35,424 nt of DNA from Moorena bouillonii PNG (GCF_001942495.1 NZ_MKZS01000001.1:8165885-8201308); one strand, 5' to 3'; counted from the stretch's first letter, positions 25,287 through 33,641 are shown. A program made the numbers and translations. Notes: generated by a model not told the origin, from the letters alone.

Positions 25287-26432
25287 TCACCCCAAACCAT
25301 AAAAACGCATAGGATTATCCCACAGGATCTTTTGCACTATCTTCTGAGATAGCTTGTCCTGAAGTCCTACCATTTCTTCAATAATCTTGGGATTGTGGTC
25401 TATGTGAGGGTAGTCAGAACCAAAGATCAAGTTATCAGAACCGATGTACTTGATAATATCAGCTAGATAAGGCTCATCTGGCTCAATGGCAATGAAGCAC
25501 TGGCGACGGAAATACTCTGAAGGCTTCATCTTTACATGGTCTTTCACCTCCCAGGCCAGTTGATCGTACTCTTCATCTAGCCGCCACAGCCAGTAGGGAA
25601 GCCAACCGCAACCGGACTCAAGAAACGCTACTCTGAGATTGGGGTGACGCTCTAATACTCCCCCTTCGATCAGTGCCAACATTGCCATCATCTGTTCCAT
25701 GGGATGAGAGCAAGCATGCATGGCAAAACGGGTATTAAATCGATCTGATCCAGTGGTCGGTAATCGAGCATGGCTACCCTCATGAATGCCAACTGCTATG
25801 CCCAGCCTCTCACACTCCGTCCAAAATGCCTCATAGGCCGGGTCACTGAGCAGTCGTCCTTTAACCGGATTTGGCCGGACAAAGACAGCTTTCCAGCCAA
25901 ACTCTGCGATCCGATGTAATTCCGACACCATGTTGCTGGGGTCGTGTAGACTAATCGCTCCTACTCCTTTCAATAGTTGCGGGTCATAGCTGCAAAAGTC
26001 TCGTAACCAATTGTTGTAGGCACGGGTGAGTGCTGCTGCCAGTGGCGGATCCATAGTATCGATCGCCAACATCCACAATCCTGTAGTTGGATACAGAAAG
26101 GAAATATCCACACCCATCTGCTTCATGGCCTTGACCTGAGATTCTGGGCCAGAGCCTAGGTTTTTATTATAGGTAGCCTTGTTCCGGATTGCTACCTTAA
26201 TTCCTTCAGCCCAGACAGCATCGGATATCTTATTATAAATTGTCTCACCTTCCACTCTCATATACTTAGTTGGAGGGGAAAAGATATCAATTTTCACAAC
26301 CCCATCCTTTTGGGAGGGTTGATCTCGATAGGGTGCATGATTTTTAAATGCAGGTTCCAGGTACTTCTCCCACATATCTATCGGTTCATTCACATGGCCA
26401 TCGGCATCAATAATTTGATAGTCTTTCAGCAT
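25287..26432 (-). CDS. Metal-dependent amidohydrolase (Amidohydrolase_2/ACMSD-like) of the RiPP locus
   Basis: This 381-residue TIM-barrel protein has the N-terminal metal motif DADGHVNEP (D-x-D/G-H type), later candidate ligands in GIHEGSHARL and AMHACSHPMEQMMAM, and the C-terminal metal Asp in GSDYPHIDHNPK. The family (PF04909) includes decarboxylases such as ACMSD as well as hydrolases. It is the third gene after the RiPP precursor and YcaO gene on the same strand, 119 bp after YcaO with a TTAATTC repeat between. A tailoring role, such as follower or amide hydrolysis or C-terminal decarboxylation, is an inference. PurAH/BotAH-type amidohydrolases in bottromycin clusters are a precedent for pairing with YcaO. 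Confidence 0.85.
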   Translation of the reverse strand: MLKDYQIIDADGHVNEPIDMWEKYLEPAFKNHAPYRDQPSQKDGVVKIDIFSPPTKYMRVEGETIYNKISDAVWAEGIKVAIRNKATYNKNLGSGPESQVKAMKQMGVDISFLYPTTGLWMLAIDTMDPPLAAALTRAYNNWLRDFCSYDPQLLKGVGAISLHDPSNMVSELHRIAEFGWKAVFVRPNPVKGRLLSDPAYEAFWTECERLGIAVGIHEGSHARLPTTGSDRFNTRFAMHACSHPMEQMMAMLALIEGGVLERHPNLRVAFLESGCGWLPYWLWRLDEEYDQLAWEVKDHVKMKPSEYFRRQCFIAIEPDEPYLADIIKYIGSDNLIFGSDYPHIDHNPKIIEEMVGLQDKLSQKIVQKILWDNPMRFYGLG

Positions 26433-26462
26433 TGTTTTTCTATTGAAGGTTGTCTGTCAGAA

Positions 26463-26518
26463 TTAATTCTTAATTCTTAATTCTTAATTCTTAATTCTTA
26501 ATTCTTAATTCTTAATTC
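26463..26518. repeat. STRR: eight tandem TTAATTC heptamers
   Basis: Eight exact copies fill most of the gap between the YcaO and amidohydrolase genes. Confidence 0.92.
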
Positions 26519-26551
26519 AAAAAGGTTAGATGTTGGGAAACTTGTTGCTGA

Positions 26552-28825
26552 TCAGAAGAAAATCGGAAATGGGTTGAGTTGGTTTTCGTTGAGGGATTGT
26601 GGTAACTGACCCATCTGTACTGGCACATCATAAAGTCTTCCGGGAGCCCACCGTTTCCAAAAGTGTCGCAGACCAGGGACAATCACTTTGACAACATTGA
26701 GTCCAATATCGGGACGGGTTTGATCTAGAACCAGGGTTTCCATACTTTGCTTGGCAGCAATGTCTACACAGGTTTGAACATCGTCTCGCAGATCATCGCT
26801 GCTCAGTTGAGAATAATCGCTGTAGAGTTTTGGAGTAGTGTTTTCATCCGGTATCAGATACGGCTGATTCTCTAAGGTAGCCATTCGCCACCAGTCTATA
26901 GCTAACTCATCGGAGTAGTTGTATTTGGTGCTGCCATCGGGAGCTATGGATATAACCGCTGGAAGCATCTGGTTTAATTCCGTTAGCGATCGCATAATCC
27001 CAATTTTGGGGTCGAAATGAGCACCGAAAGCAAAAATGATATCTTCCACAGGTTGATCAATCCTCCTGGAAAGAGCAGCAAAGGCCGGAATCCCTAAATC
27101 GCTAGTGAGATCGAGTACCCAAAGTTCACGGTTGAGGGAATGGTAATACTCCTTAAGAGCTGTAAAATAGGGTTGGTTAAAACTGTCTAAATCCACAGCT
27201 GGTCGTTTGAGGCGGTTATACCACCACAGCGCTACACTATCTCGCTCTACCAACTCCATGAATCCTTGTAGGATTGCTTCTTCTTTGGTGTTGCCAGCAG
27301 CAGTACCATTGGAGTCTGCCCAACAATCTGGTTTAGAGGGTTTTGGGTAGCCGTAATAGCAGTAAGCTGTGGGTAAATACTTAAATGTTTTGTCAGTCAA
27401 AGACCAAATCGGTGTCCACTCAATCTCTCGTTCGGGATCAAAGGGTTCTGGAACCTTTTGAAAAAAGCTCGGACAGCTTTGATTCCAGTCCTGGCGGGTT
27501 TGGTATTGGCGATCGCTAAACAGCATACAAGCATTGGGGTGAATAGCCACATCCGCCATACTCTTGTAGCTACCTTTGCGTCGAATTTCGTCTCCCTGAA
27601 ACACACCAGAATATCTCTCAATCGCTTCCCCAAGGGCGCTGGCTTTTGCCTGAGCGTCAGTCTGTCCTTTGCCAGCACTTCTGCCACGCAAGTGTTTCCG
27701 CAAGAAGTATAAACTATCGAACATGCTGGCAAAATTATGTCCAGCTATATAGGTAGGGGTCAAATCGCTTTTTAACTTAGAAACTTTACTAATTCCTCTA
27801 ACTGCTCCGATTATCGGACTAATGTGGTGTTCGTATTGCTTAAGGGTTTTTTCTGGTGAAACACAACGGTGTCCACCATCAGCTGTAAAGGTTTTCTTCC
27901 GGCTTTCTAATAAAACTGGCAAGGGGTCTCTATCTCCTAGATAGCTTGAGTCGCCACAAGCAGGACATTGAGGACGCTTGACCAGAGTGTGATTTTTGGT
28001 TTCTAAGGATATGGTGTCAAAGGTGACCAGAGTCCCTTTGAGGGATGGATGGTCTCCCTGAACAATCCATTTGGCGATTTCAGTAGCCGCTAGATTCAGT
28101 CCAGTGTCTAGAGTAGACGGTAGTAAAGAGCGAGAAGTTGGGAAAGCCGTCGATATACTATTAGGTTGGCGATGTTTGCGCAGAAAATCTTCCACGGGGC
28201 GATTGGCTCGCAGCCGTTGGGCTAGACATTCCCAACACCCAGTTTTTCCAGGATCGAAAATCGGACCAATCCAAATCATTTTGCCCACTGGCTTGACCAG
28301 CATCCACGGACGCTGGGACTGTAAAGCCTTTTGATTGAACTCATCAAGACCGACTTGGAGATAGTCATCGGTTAATACAACAGCAATGTCTCCCTCCTCA
28401 GCCATCTGAATATTGAGTGATTCCAGGATCGCGATCAAGGGTTGGGTTGGAACTGTGCCAAAGGAAGTTACTGAAACCTTAGTAGATTGCAAGCGGCTGG
28501 TGGCTGTCGTGTGATCAACATTCAGAAAATTCCAGAAAGCTGCTACCTCTGATGGCATATCTGAGGCCATCGGGTTATCGTTTTCCACGATATAGCCTTT
28601 CTTTTCCATCAGCATCAAAGCATAGTAAATCTCAGCCGTGGAGGCTTGGCCTTGCAGCAGGTTAACCATGTCTTCCACGGAATGCTCGCCATCAATTAAA
28701 GGAGCTAATTGTTCATAAAGATCACCATTGAGAACAAAATACTCTGACTCGGACAGCAGAAAGACACCAACCGATTCCACATCTTCGATATGAAAGCAAG
28801 GTTTAAATTTAGGTTTGTTCAGCAT
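26552..28825 (-). CDS. Fused RiPP cyclodehydratase: RRE + E1-like + YcaO (TOMM azoline synthase)
   Basis: This enzyme would use ATP to convert Cys/Ser/Thr of a precursor peptide into azolines. Three regions are visible in 757 residues. A PqqD-like RiPP recognition element lies at about 10-85 (GVFLLSESEYFVLNGDLYEQL, HSVEDMVNLL). An E1/ThiF-like partner domain at about 115-300 has a tetra-Cys zinc site (C197, C200, C287, C290). A YcaO domain from about 315 has ATP-site motifs SALGEAIERYSG (397-408) and EAILQGFMELVERDS (516-530). The C-terminus NPFPIFF resembles the Pro-rich tail of azoline-forming YcaOs but is short. Oxidation to azoles would need a dehydrogenase, which is not seen nearby. The substrate is probably the NHLP peptide encoded at 29534-29860. 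Confidence 0.93.
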   Translation of the reverse strand: MLNKPKFKPCFHIEDVESVGVFLLSESEYFVLNGDLYEQLAPLIDGEHSVEDMVNLLQGQASTAEIYYALMLMEKKGYIVENDNPMASDMPSEVAAFWNFLNVDHTTATSRLQSTKVSVTSFGTVPTQPLIAILESLNIQMAEEGDIAVVLTDDYLQVGLDEFNQKALQSQRPWMLVKPVGKMIWIGPIFDPGKTGCWECLAQRLRANRPVEDFLRKHRQPNSISTAFPTSRSLLPSTLDTGLNLAATEIAKWIVQGDHPSLKGTLVTFDTISLETKNHTLVKRPQCPACGDSSYLGDRDPLPVLLESRKKTFTADGGHRCVSPEKTLKQYEHHISPIIGAVRGISKVSKLKSDLTPTYIAGHNFASMFDSLYFLRKHLRGRSAGKGQTDAQAKASALGEAIERYSGVFQGDEIRRKGSYKSMADVAIHPNACMLFSDRQYQTRQDWNQSCPSFFQKVPEPFDPEREIEWTPIWSLTDKTFKYLPTAYCYYGYPKPSKPDCWADSNGTAAGNTKEEAILQGFMELVERDSVALWWYNRLKRPAVDLDSFNQPYFTALKEYYHSLNRELWVLDLTSDLGIPAFAALSRRIDQPVEDIIFAFGAHFDPKIGIMRSLTELNQMLPAVISIAPDGSTKYNYSDELAIDWWRMATLENQPYLIPDENTTPKLYSDYSQLSSDDLRDDVQTCVDIAAKQSMETLVLDQTRPDIGLNVVKVIVPGLRHFWKRWAPGRLYDVPVQMGQLPQSLNENQLNPFPIFF

Positions 28826-28881
28826 GGTTAGTTTTTCTCTTTTCTCTAGGGAGGCATACTATCGCAAAGGCAACAGGGAAC

Positions 28882-28937
28882 AGGGAATAGGGAATAGGGA
28901 ATAGGGAATAGGGAATAGGGAATAGGGAATAGGGAAT
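28882..28937. repeat. STRR: eight tandem AGGGAAT heptamers
   Basis: Eight exact copies lie just upstream of the YcaO gene, within a GGAACAGGGAA-type dispersed repeat that ends in AAAATTCTCACAG. Confidence 0.92.
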
Positions 28938-29099
28938 AGGGCACAGGGAAGAAAAATTCTCACAGCAGCCTTAACTATGGCAGCATCATCAGCGGGCTAA
29001 CCTTTGACAATAAATCAATAGCCCTGTAATATAGTAATTAGTTGATAAAATTTACCGGACTTGCTAAATTTTAAGGCTGCTATAATTTAAGCAAGACAT

Positions 29100-29455
29100 G
29101 GTAAACTAGAAGTCTAGGGCTTAGCTTAAGATGACTAGCCCGGTTTGATCGAGTCGGTTTGATGAAGTGGAATTGATTGAGTAGGTGTACCGATACTCAA
29201 TCTGAGCCAACTAAGACTTATCCAAATAAGGGACTAAGCAACGGGCAGGTATAAAACGCCCGTTACCAGTCCAGATTGGCGGTAGCTAACCCCCCCGTCA
29301 GAGGTAAAGCCGGTTAGAGATAAAAATTGATAGGTTTGTATCTGGTTGCTCTATTAGGGTAATCGCTGACCATGGCCTGGTTTAATCAGGCTTAATAAAG
29401 CGTTTACCCGATAGGGCTTTCCTATCCTAAAGTCGATGGCGACTTTATGTTTTTG
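29100..29455 (+). ncRNA. Structured intergenic RNA region ending in a terminator-like hairpin
   Basis: Several perfect hairpins occur in series: ATTGAGTA/TACTCAAT (29176-29183 with 29194-29201), CTTAT/ATAAG near 29217-29230, AACGGGC/GCCCGTT (29240-29246 with 29258-29264), and a CTAAC/GTTAG pair spanning about 29287-29316. A final hairpin TAAAGTCG/CGACTTTA (29428-29447) is followed by TGTTTTT, a plus-strand terminator signature. I see no protein-coding potential. It may be a plus-strand RNA, a relic of an IS605/TnpB-type omega RNA, or structure in the minus-strand operon transcript between precursor and YcaO. The class is unidentified. Confidence 0.4.
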
Positions 29456-29533
29456 TTCAGACTGTTTGTTCAGACTGTTTGTTCAGACCTCTTCGGGGTA
29501 GTCATCTACTTTTCCCTAAAGCCACTAGGGATT

Positions 29534-29860
29534 TTAGCAGCACCCAGGAACGGCGGAGTCATCGATTACCGTCTCTTCGAACCAACTACTAATCTGTGCA
29601 TCTGTGAGGTCGCTGGGCTTAGCAGGGAGATTGATTTCATAGATCATTGCCCCGCCATCAGCGGTTGTAAGGGCTGGAGCCCCAGTAGAGCCCTGATTCA
29701 CCACCACGTTCACGAAATCTTCTACCACTAGTCCAGCTTCCCGAAGAATGTCCGCAGGAGCACTGACAAAGCGCTTACGGAATTCATCGTCGAGCCAGGC
29801 TTTGGCGACAAGTTGGGAAACAGTGGTTTCTAGGGTTTTCCAATTTTCGCTCAATTTCAT
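29534..29860 (-). CDS. NHLP-leader (nitrile hydratase-like) RiPP precursor peptide ending in Gly-Cys-Cys
   Basis: This small precursor (108 residues) starts at ATG 29860, with GGAG 8 bases upstream. The longer frame to 29950 lacks support. Residues 1-60 match the nitrile-hydratase-alpha-like leader (SENWKTLETTVSQLVAKAWLDDEFRKRFVSAPADILREAGL split across two helices). Then comes the INLPAKPSDLTDAQI segment (about 76-90) that in NHLP leaders normally precedes a Gly-Gly cleavage site. Here no GG follows it; the only GG is earlier at 69-70. The tail VIDDSAVPGCC ends in two Cys (107-108), natural substrates for heterocyclization by the YcaO enzyme encoded next. A first-gene position in a minus-strand operon is likely. 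Confidence 0.88.
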   Translation of the reverse strand: MKLSENWKTLETTVSQLVAKAWLDDEFRKRFVSAPADILREAGLVVEDFVNVVVNQGSTGAPALTTADGGAMIYEINLPAKPSDLTDAQISSWFEETVIDDSAVPGCC

Positions 29861-29956
29861 GTTGATTCTCCGGTACAAATTATCCTGTACAAACTGTATT
29901 CTTGGAGTCTTTTGAATGAAGTTTTTATCAACTCGTTTTATCAACTTCAAGAATAC
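29861..29956 (-). promoter_or_regulatory. Upstream region of the RiPP precursor with inverted and direct repeats
   Basis: GTATTCTTG (29896-29904) and CAAGAATAC (29948-29956) are a perfect 9-bp inverted pair. Between them TTTTATCAAC occurs twice, 13 bp apart (29923-29932, 29936-29945), and GTACAAA occurs twice just before the start codon. These could be operator sites or a 5' UTR stem. No -35/-10 is clear. Confidence 0.4.
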
Positions 29957-30183
29957 ACAAGTAGTTCTAACAAACCCTAAAAATTAGTCCGCCGTAGTAA
30001 TGGGGTAAGTAATTATACAGATAGTTAAGCAAGACAACTAGGAATTTGATCAGGGATATCATGGTTGACCCAAGACAAATCAAACCTACCGAAACCATGG
30101 TTAAATCTTGATTATGCCTAGGCAAGGTGCCCGTTTCACTACACCAAGTAAGGGAGATTAGGAGTAACTGATCCTTAGGGTGA
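29957..30183. other. Boundary region between cyanobacterial-type and GC-richer DNA
   Basis: Non-coding sequence of AT-rich style, containing two CCATGGTT-type fragments (about 30062 and 30097). The open frame of the flippase fragment begins right after a TGA at 30181-30183, so the junction lies at or near 30184-30211. No IS end, att-like repeat or tRNA marks it. Confidence 0.45.
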
Positions 30184-30789
30184 GATGTCGGTTATTTTAC
30201 CTATGAATTTGTGACAACCCTGCTGGGCCTCGGCGCGTTCGCCCTCATTGCCAATATGGATGCGCTGGTTGTGAAGCGGCTCTTTGATCCGGATGTTGCC
30301 GGCAATTACGGACCAGTTGTCACCCTGGGCAAGATAAATCTCTTTGTTCCCTTGGCGATGGGTTTGGTGCTATTTCCCAAGGTGACACAACGCCAGGCAT
30401 TAGGCCAGAATCCTCAGCCAATTCTCTTCCTATCTCTGGCCGTCACGATCCTGCCCGGGCTCATCGTCACCGCGCTCTACTTCTTATATCCGGGTCTCAT
30501 TGTGGAAACGATTTTCACGGACAGCTACCGCAATCCAGGACAGCTACTCGGGCTAGTGGGATTAGCAACCACGCTCTTTGCCGGCGTCAACATCTGGCTA
30601 AACTACGCGCTCTCTCTGGACAGAGCAACATTCGTTTATGTCCTGCTCGGGCTTGTGATACTCATGTTTCTTGGCATGGTCATCACCGGCTCCGCCCTCA
30701 TCAACATCGGCTGGACCATGGTCGCCACCGGCCTCCTTGCCAACCTCGCCGGCCTCATCCTCCTCGCCCCCATAAGACCAACCAGCTAG
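30184..30789 (+). pseudogene. 5'-truncated polysaccharide flippase (Wzx/MATE-like), C-terminal part only
   Basis: The frame is open from 30184, and the first plausible start is GTG 30211 (192 residues). It encodes six or so hydrophobic segments, with NMDALVVKRLFDPDVAGNYGPVVTLGK matching the region where the second half of a Wzx/oligosaccharide flippase begins. A complete protein would have roughly 200 more residues upstream, and none are present. The GC-rich codon use (CTC, GCC, ATC) differs sharply from the DNA just upstream. The truncation coincides with the composition change, so the break is due either to transfer/recombination or to assembly. Confidence 0.75.
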
Positions 30790-31004
30790 CCCCTCTCAAT
30801 TACTTACTTCTGCCAGCGAACGACAGTCAGCCCTCAGTTCAGGCATTGGCCGAGTTGGCATAGCTCGAAATCCAAGTTGAAATTGTTGGATCGAGCAGCA
30901 GTTAGCAAGCCAACAAGTAGGATTAGACCCGGGACCATCCCAGTCAGTCATATCATCATAATCGAACCAATAAGCTACTGGCCTTGCAGCAACTCAATTT
31001 TGTT

Positions 31005-33350
31005 TCAGAGAGACGCCAACGACCGGTCGAGCGCATCAACGAAAATCTCAGCGTGCTCTGGCCGGAAAACCAGTGGCGGTCGAATCTTTAGGACATTGCC
31101 ACCTACACCCGATTTTCCAACCAAAACGCCATTCTCCACGAGCAGATCCAATAGGCGTACCGTCTCTTCGGTAGCTGGCGCCCGACTCTCACGGTCCTTG
31201 ACCAGCTCAGCCCCGACCAACATACCGCGCTGGCGAACATCACCCAATATCTCGTACTTATCCATGAGCGCCGATATCCCCTCGCCCATTAACTTGCCCG
31301 TTACACCGGCATTTTCGATTAAACCTTCATTTTCGATCACGTCGAGCACAGCGTTACCGGCGGCACAGGCGACAGGGTTGCCACCGAAGGTACTAAACAG
31401 CCCTTTCGCGGTCATAAAGGCGTTCAAAATCTCCGGTCGCGTAATGACGACTCCAAGCGGGAAGCCATTGCCCACTGGTTTACCCAAAGTCACGATATCC
31501 GGCACGATCCCTTGCGCCTGATGTCCCCAGAGGTGCGTCCCGGAACGACCAAACCCAGCTTGTACCTCATCGGCAATAATCAGAGCACCGGCAGCCCGTG
31601 CCTTCTCGGTCACTTTCTGTAGGTAACCGGCCGGTACCCCCGGAATGCCATTGCTCACAAAAGAGCTATCGATCATGAAAGCGGCCGGCTCAAGCCCTTT
31701 TGCCCGCATATCTTCAATGGCCCGGTCCGAGTCAGCAGCATAGAGTGACGCTACATCGGGTGCGTCATAACCGTAAGGTCCCGTATACGGATCAGGTGAT
31801 ACAAATGCTTCCATGTGGGGCGCCAAGATGGCCCCAGAGCGTCCCGGGGAGAAGTCTGCGATGTCACCGGTGATACCGTGATAAGCCCCTTCGACGATGA
31901 GGCCGCCGGACCGGCCGGTAAAATGCCGCGCAAAGCGCCACGCCACATCATTCGCCTCGCTACCTGAGTTGACAAAGGTGCAAACGGCCAGATTGTCCCC
32001 CATCGTACTCGTCAACCGCTCTGCATAATCCAGGATGATTTCGTAAAGATAACGAGTGTTCGTGTTGAGGGCCGCCATCTGTCGCGACACAGCCCTAACG
32101 ACGTGGGGGTGACAATGACCAACCGAAACGACATTGTTGTATGCGTCTAGATAACGCTTACCGCTAGGGCTAAAAAGCCATGGGCCCTGCCCCCGCTCAA
32201 CATGAATCGGATTTGCATAGAAAAGGCGCAAGCTGGGGTCCAGAACACCATGCCGACGACCAATAAGTTGGGAGCGTTCGTCAGAAAGCGATTCACTTAC
32301 ATAACTCGGGAAGCGGCATACTTTACGGATACGGCGGCTTACTTCATCGCGACCTAGTCGACGCAATTCAACCATTGCGTGCCAATATTTGGCCTCATCA
32401 TCCGTATGGAAACCTTCCTGTTCGGGCGTTTCTGCCCGACGCCAGGCAATGATGACAGAGGTGGCTGCCAGACGAGTCAACGTCAAATCATAAATCAGGT
32501 CGATTTCCGCTTCTTCTAAAGGCATTACCTCATCAAAACCAGCCGCCATATTGGCCATGACGTCAACGGCGGCATCCGCGTCCAACCCACCCACGTCGTT
32601 AGCGATTGCCAGTTCAACAATGAGCGGCGCAAACACCATATCGCCGAAATCCAACAGGCCGGTGATCGTATCCGGGTCGGCTGGATCGATGAGGCAATTG
32701 CGCCCGTGGCCATCAGCATGAACGACCTGATGACGAAGCGTACGCATCTTCGGTAGCACGACGTCCCGGTGGTGCTCGAGAATTGCCCGAATATGTTCAC
32801 GCACCTCAGGATCAGGGACATGGTCGACATGGGGTAAATAAGCTGTGGAGCGGGTCAAATCCCAGGGATGCTCATTCCGGGCGGCGGGATGGAAGAAGCC
32901 ACGTAGAGCCAAATCTAGTCGAGCAAGGTAGCGTCCTAGGCTACGCCGTTGAGCCATCGAGCGAGGTACGCTTCCGGCGATATCTCCAGGTACGTAACTC
33001 AGCACCCGCATGATATGGCTCGTTCCATCCGGCCCCTCCATCATCGTGAATGGCTCGCCCCCATTTGTCAGAATCACGCGGGGCACAGACAGCTCCGGAT
33101 CTTGCTCTTCCAGGTAACGTAACGCCGCGGTCTGATACTCAATCACCTCGATCGATTCAGCCGAATTCGATATCTTGAAAACCACTTTATCCCCAGACTC
33201 GCTCTCTATGCGAAAATTCTGATCCCGTTCGCTATAAAGGGGGGCAAAGGTGCCTTCCAAACCATAGTGGGTTAGGGCTAGCTGCTTGGCAAACGCTTCA
33301 GGGAATTGGGGTTGGTTGCGATCAAGGAATTTTAGGGTGTTTTGACTCAT
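31005..33350 (-). CDS. Kinase-phospholyase fusion: APH-type kinase plus class III PLP aminotransferase-fold enzyme
   Basis: The N-terminal ~330 residues are a choline/aminoglycoside-kinase-like domain with catalytic HADGHGRN (H211, D213, N218) and DFGD (D234). The C-terminal ~430 residues are a class III aminotransferase fold with NSGSEAND (PLP phosphate site, 461-468), D594 (DEVQAGFGRSG) and PLP-lysine K624 (TLGKPVGNGFP). Fused proteins of this design are the bacterial counterparts of human hydroxylysine kinase and the AGXT2L1/AGXT2L2 phospho-lyases. The likely job is to phosphorylate an amino alcohol such as hydroxylysine or ethanolamine and then eliminate phosphate and ammonia. The substrate is not determined by sequence. 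A strong GGAGGAG site lies 8 bases upstream. Base composition is unlike the cyanobacterial part. Confidence 0.88.
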   Translation of the reverse strand: MSQNTLKFLDRNQPQFPEAFAKQLALTHYGLEGTFAPLYSERDQNFRIESESGDKVVFKISNSAESIEVIEYQTAALRYLEEQDPELSVPRVILTNGGEPFTMMEGPDGTSHIMRVLSYVPGDIAGSVPRSMAQRRSLGRYLARLDLALRGFFHPAARNEHPWDLTRSTAYLPHVDHVPDPEVREHIRAILEHHRDVVLPKMRTLRHQVVHADGHGRNCLIDPADPDTITGLLDFGDMVFAPLIVELAIANDVGGLDADAAVDVMANMAAGFDEVMPLEEAEIDLIYDLTLTRLAATSVIIAWRRAETPEQEGFHTDDEAKYWHAMVELRRLGRDEVSRRIRKVCRFPSYVSESLSDERSQLIGRRHGVLDPSLRLFYANPIHVERGQGPWLFSPSGKRYLDAYNNVVSVGHCHPHVVRAVSRQMAALNTNTRYLYEIILDYAERLTSTMGDNLAVCTFVNSGSEANDVAWRFARHFTGRSGGLIVEGAYHGITGDIADFSPGRSGAILAPHMEAFVSPDPYTGPYGYDAPDVASLYAADSDRAIEDMRAKGLEPAAFMIDSSFVSNGIPGVPAGYLQKVTEKARAAGALIIADEVQAGFGRSGTHLWGHQAQGIVPDIVTLGKPVGNGFPLGVVITRPEILNAFMTAKGLFSTFGGNPVACAAGNAVLDVIENEGLIENAGVTGKLMGEGISALMDKYEILGDVRQRGMLVGAELVKDRESRAPATEETVRLLDLLVENGVLVGKSGVGGNVLKIRPPLVFRPEHAEIFVDALDRSLASL

Positions 33351-33405
33351 CGGGTTTTCTCCTCCGGGGATTTTACTTGCCCCCCACCCGATTTAGCCAA
33401 TCAAA

Positions 33406-33435
33406 ACCCGTCGGGTCGGGGTAGACCCGTCGGGT
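33406..33435. repeat. Two copies of ACCCGTCGGGT upstream of the kinase-phospholyase
   Basis: The near-palindromic 11-mer occurs at 33406-33416 and 33425-33435, 19 bp apart. It could be a pair of operator half-sites or a dispersed repeat. It is located in the leader of the minus-strand gene. Confidence 0.4.
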
Positions 33436-33494
33436 TGGTAGGAACCCCTCACCGCGACAAAAGTAAATCATCTCTCATTGACAGTTAGTAACCC

Positions 33495-33534
33495 TTGTGA
33501 TAATCTTCACAATGCATTGTGAACTATATCACAA
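33495..33534. promoter_or_regulatory. 40-bp nested dyad operator candidate
   Basis: The outer arms TTGTGATA (33495-33502) and TATCACAA (33527-33534) and the inner perfect palindrome CACAATGCATTGTG (33508-33521) share exactly the same centre (33514.5). The dyad sits in the intergenic region between the divergent kinase-phospholyase and DUF1992 genes. Such symmetry fits cooperative binding of a dimeric or tetrameric regulator (GntR- or MarR-like half-sites). No regulator gene lies in the window. Confidence 0.65.
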
Positions 33535-33641
33535 TCAACGTTTCCAATGATTGATGAGGGCACGCCCGCCCAGGCCCACCCAGGGCTGCTTGTTACGCCG
33601 CCGTTGCACCCACTCAGCTGTGGCAAAGGAATAAGTTACCC

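Noticed and set aside
29447-29731. 94-residue plus-strand open frame
   Set aside because: It overlaps the well-supported RiPP precursor on the other strand and starts within the TGTTCAGACTGTT direct repeats; no family resemblance.
30877-31521. 214-residue plus-strand open frame rich in Ser/Pro/Thr
   Set aside because: It is the antisense shadow of the GC-rich aminotransferase domain, which has intact catalytic motifs.
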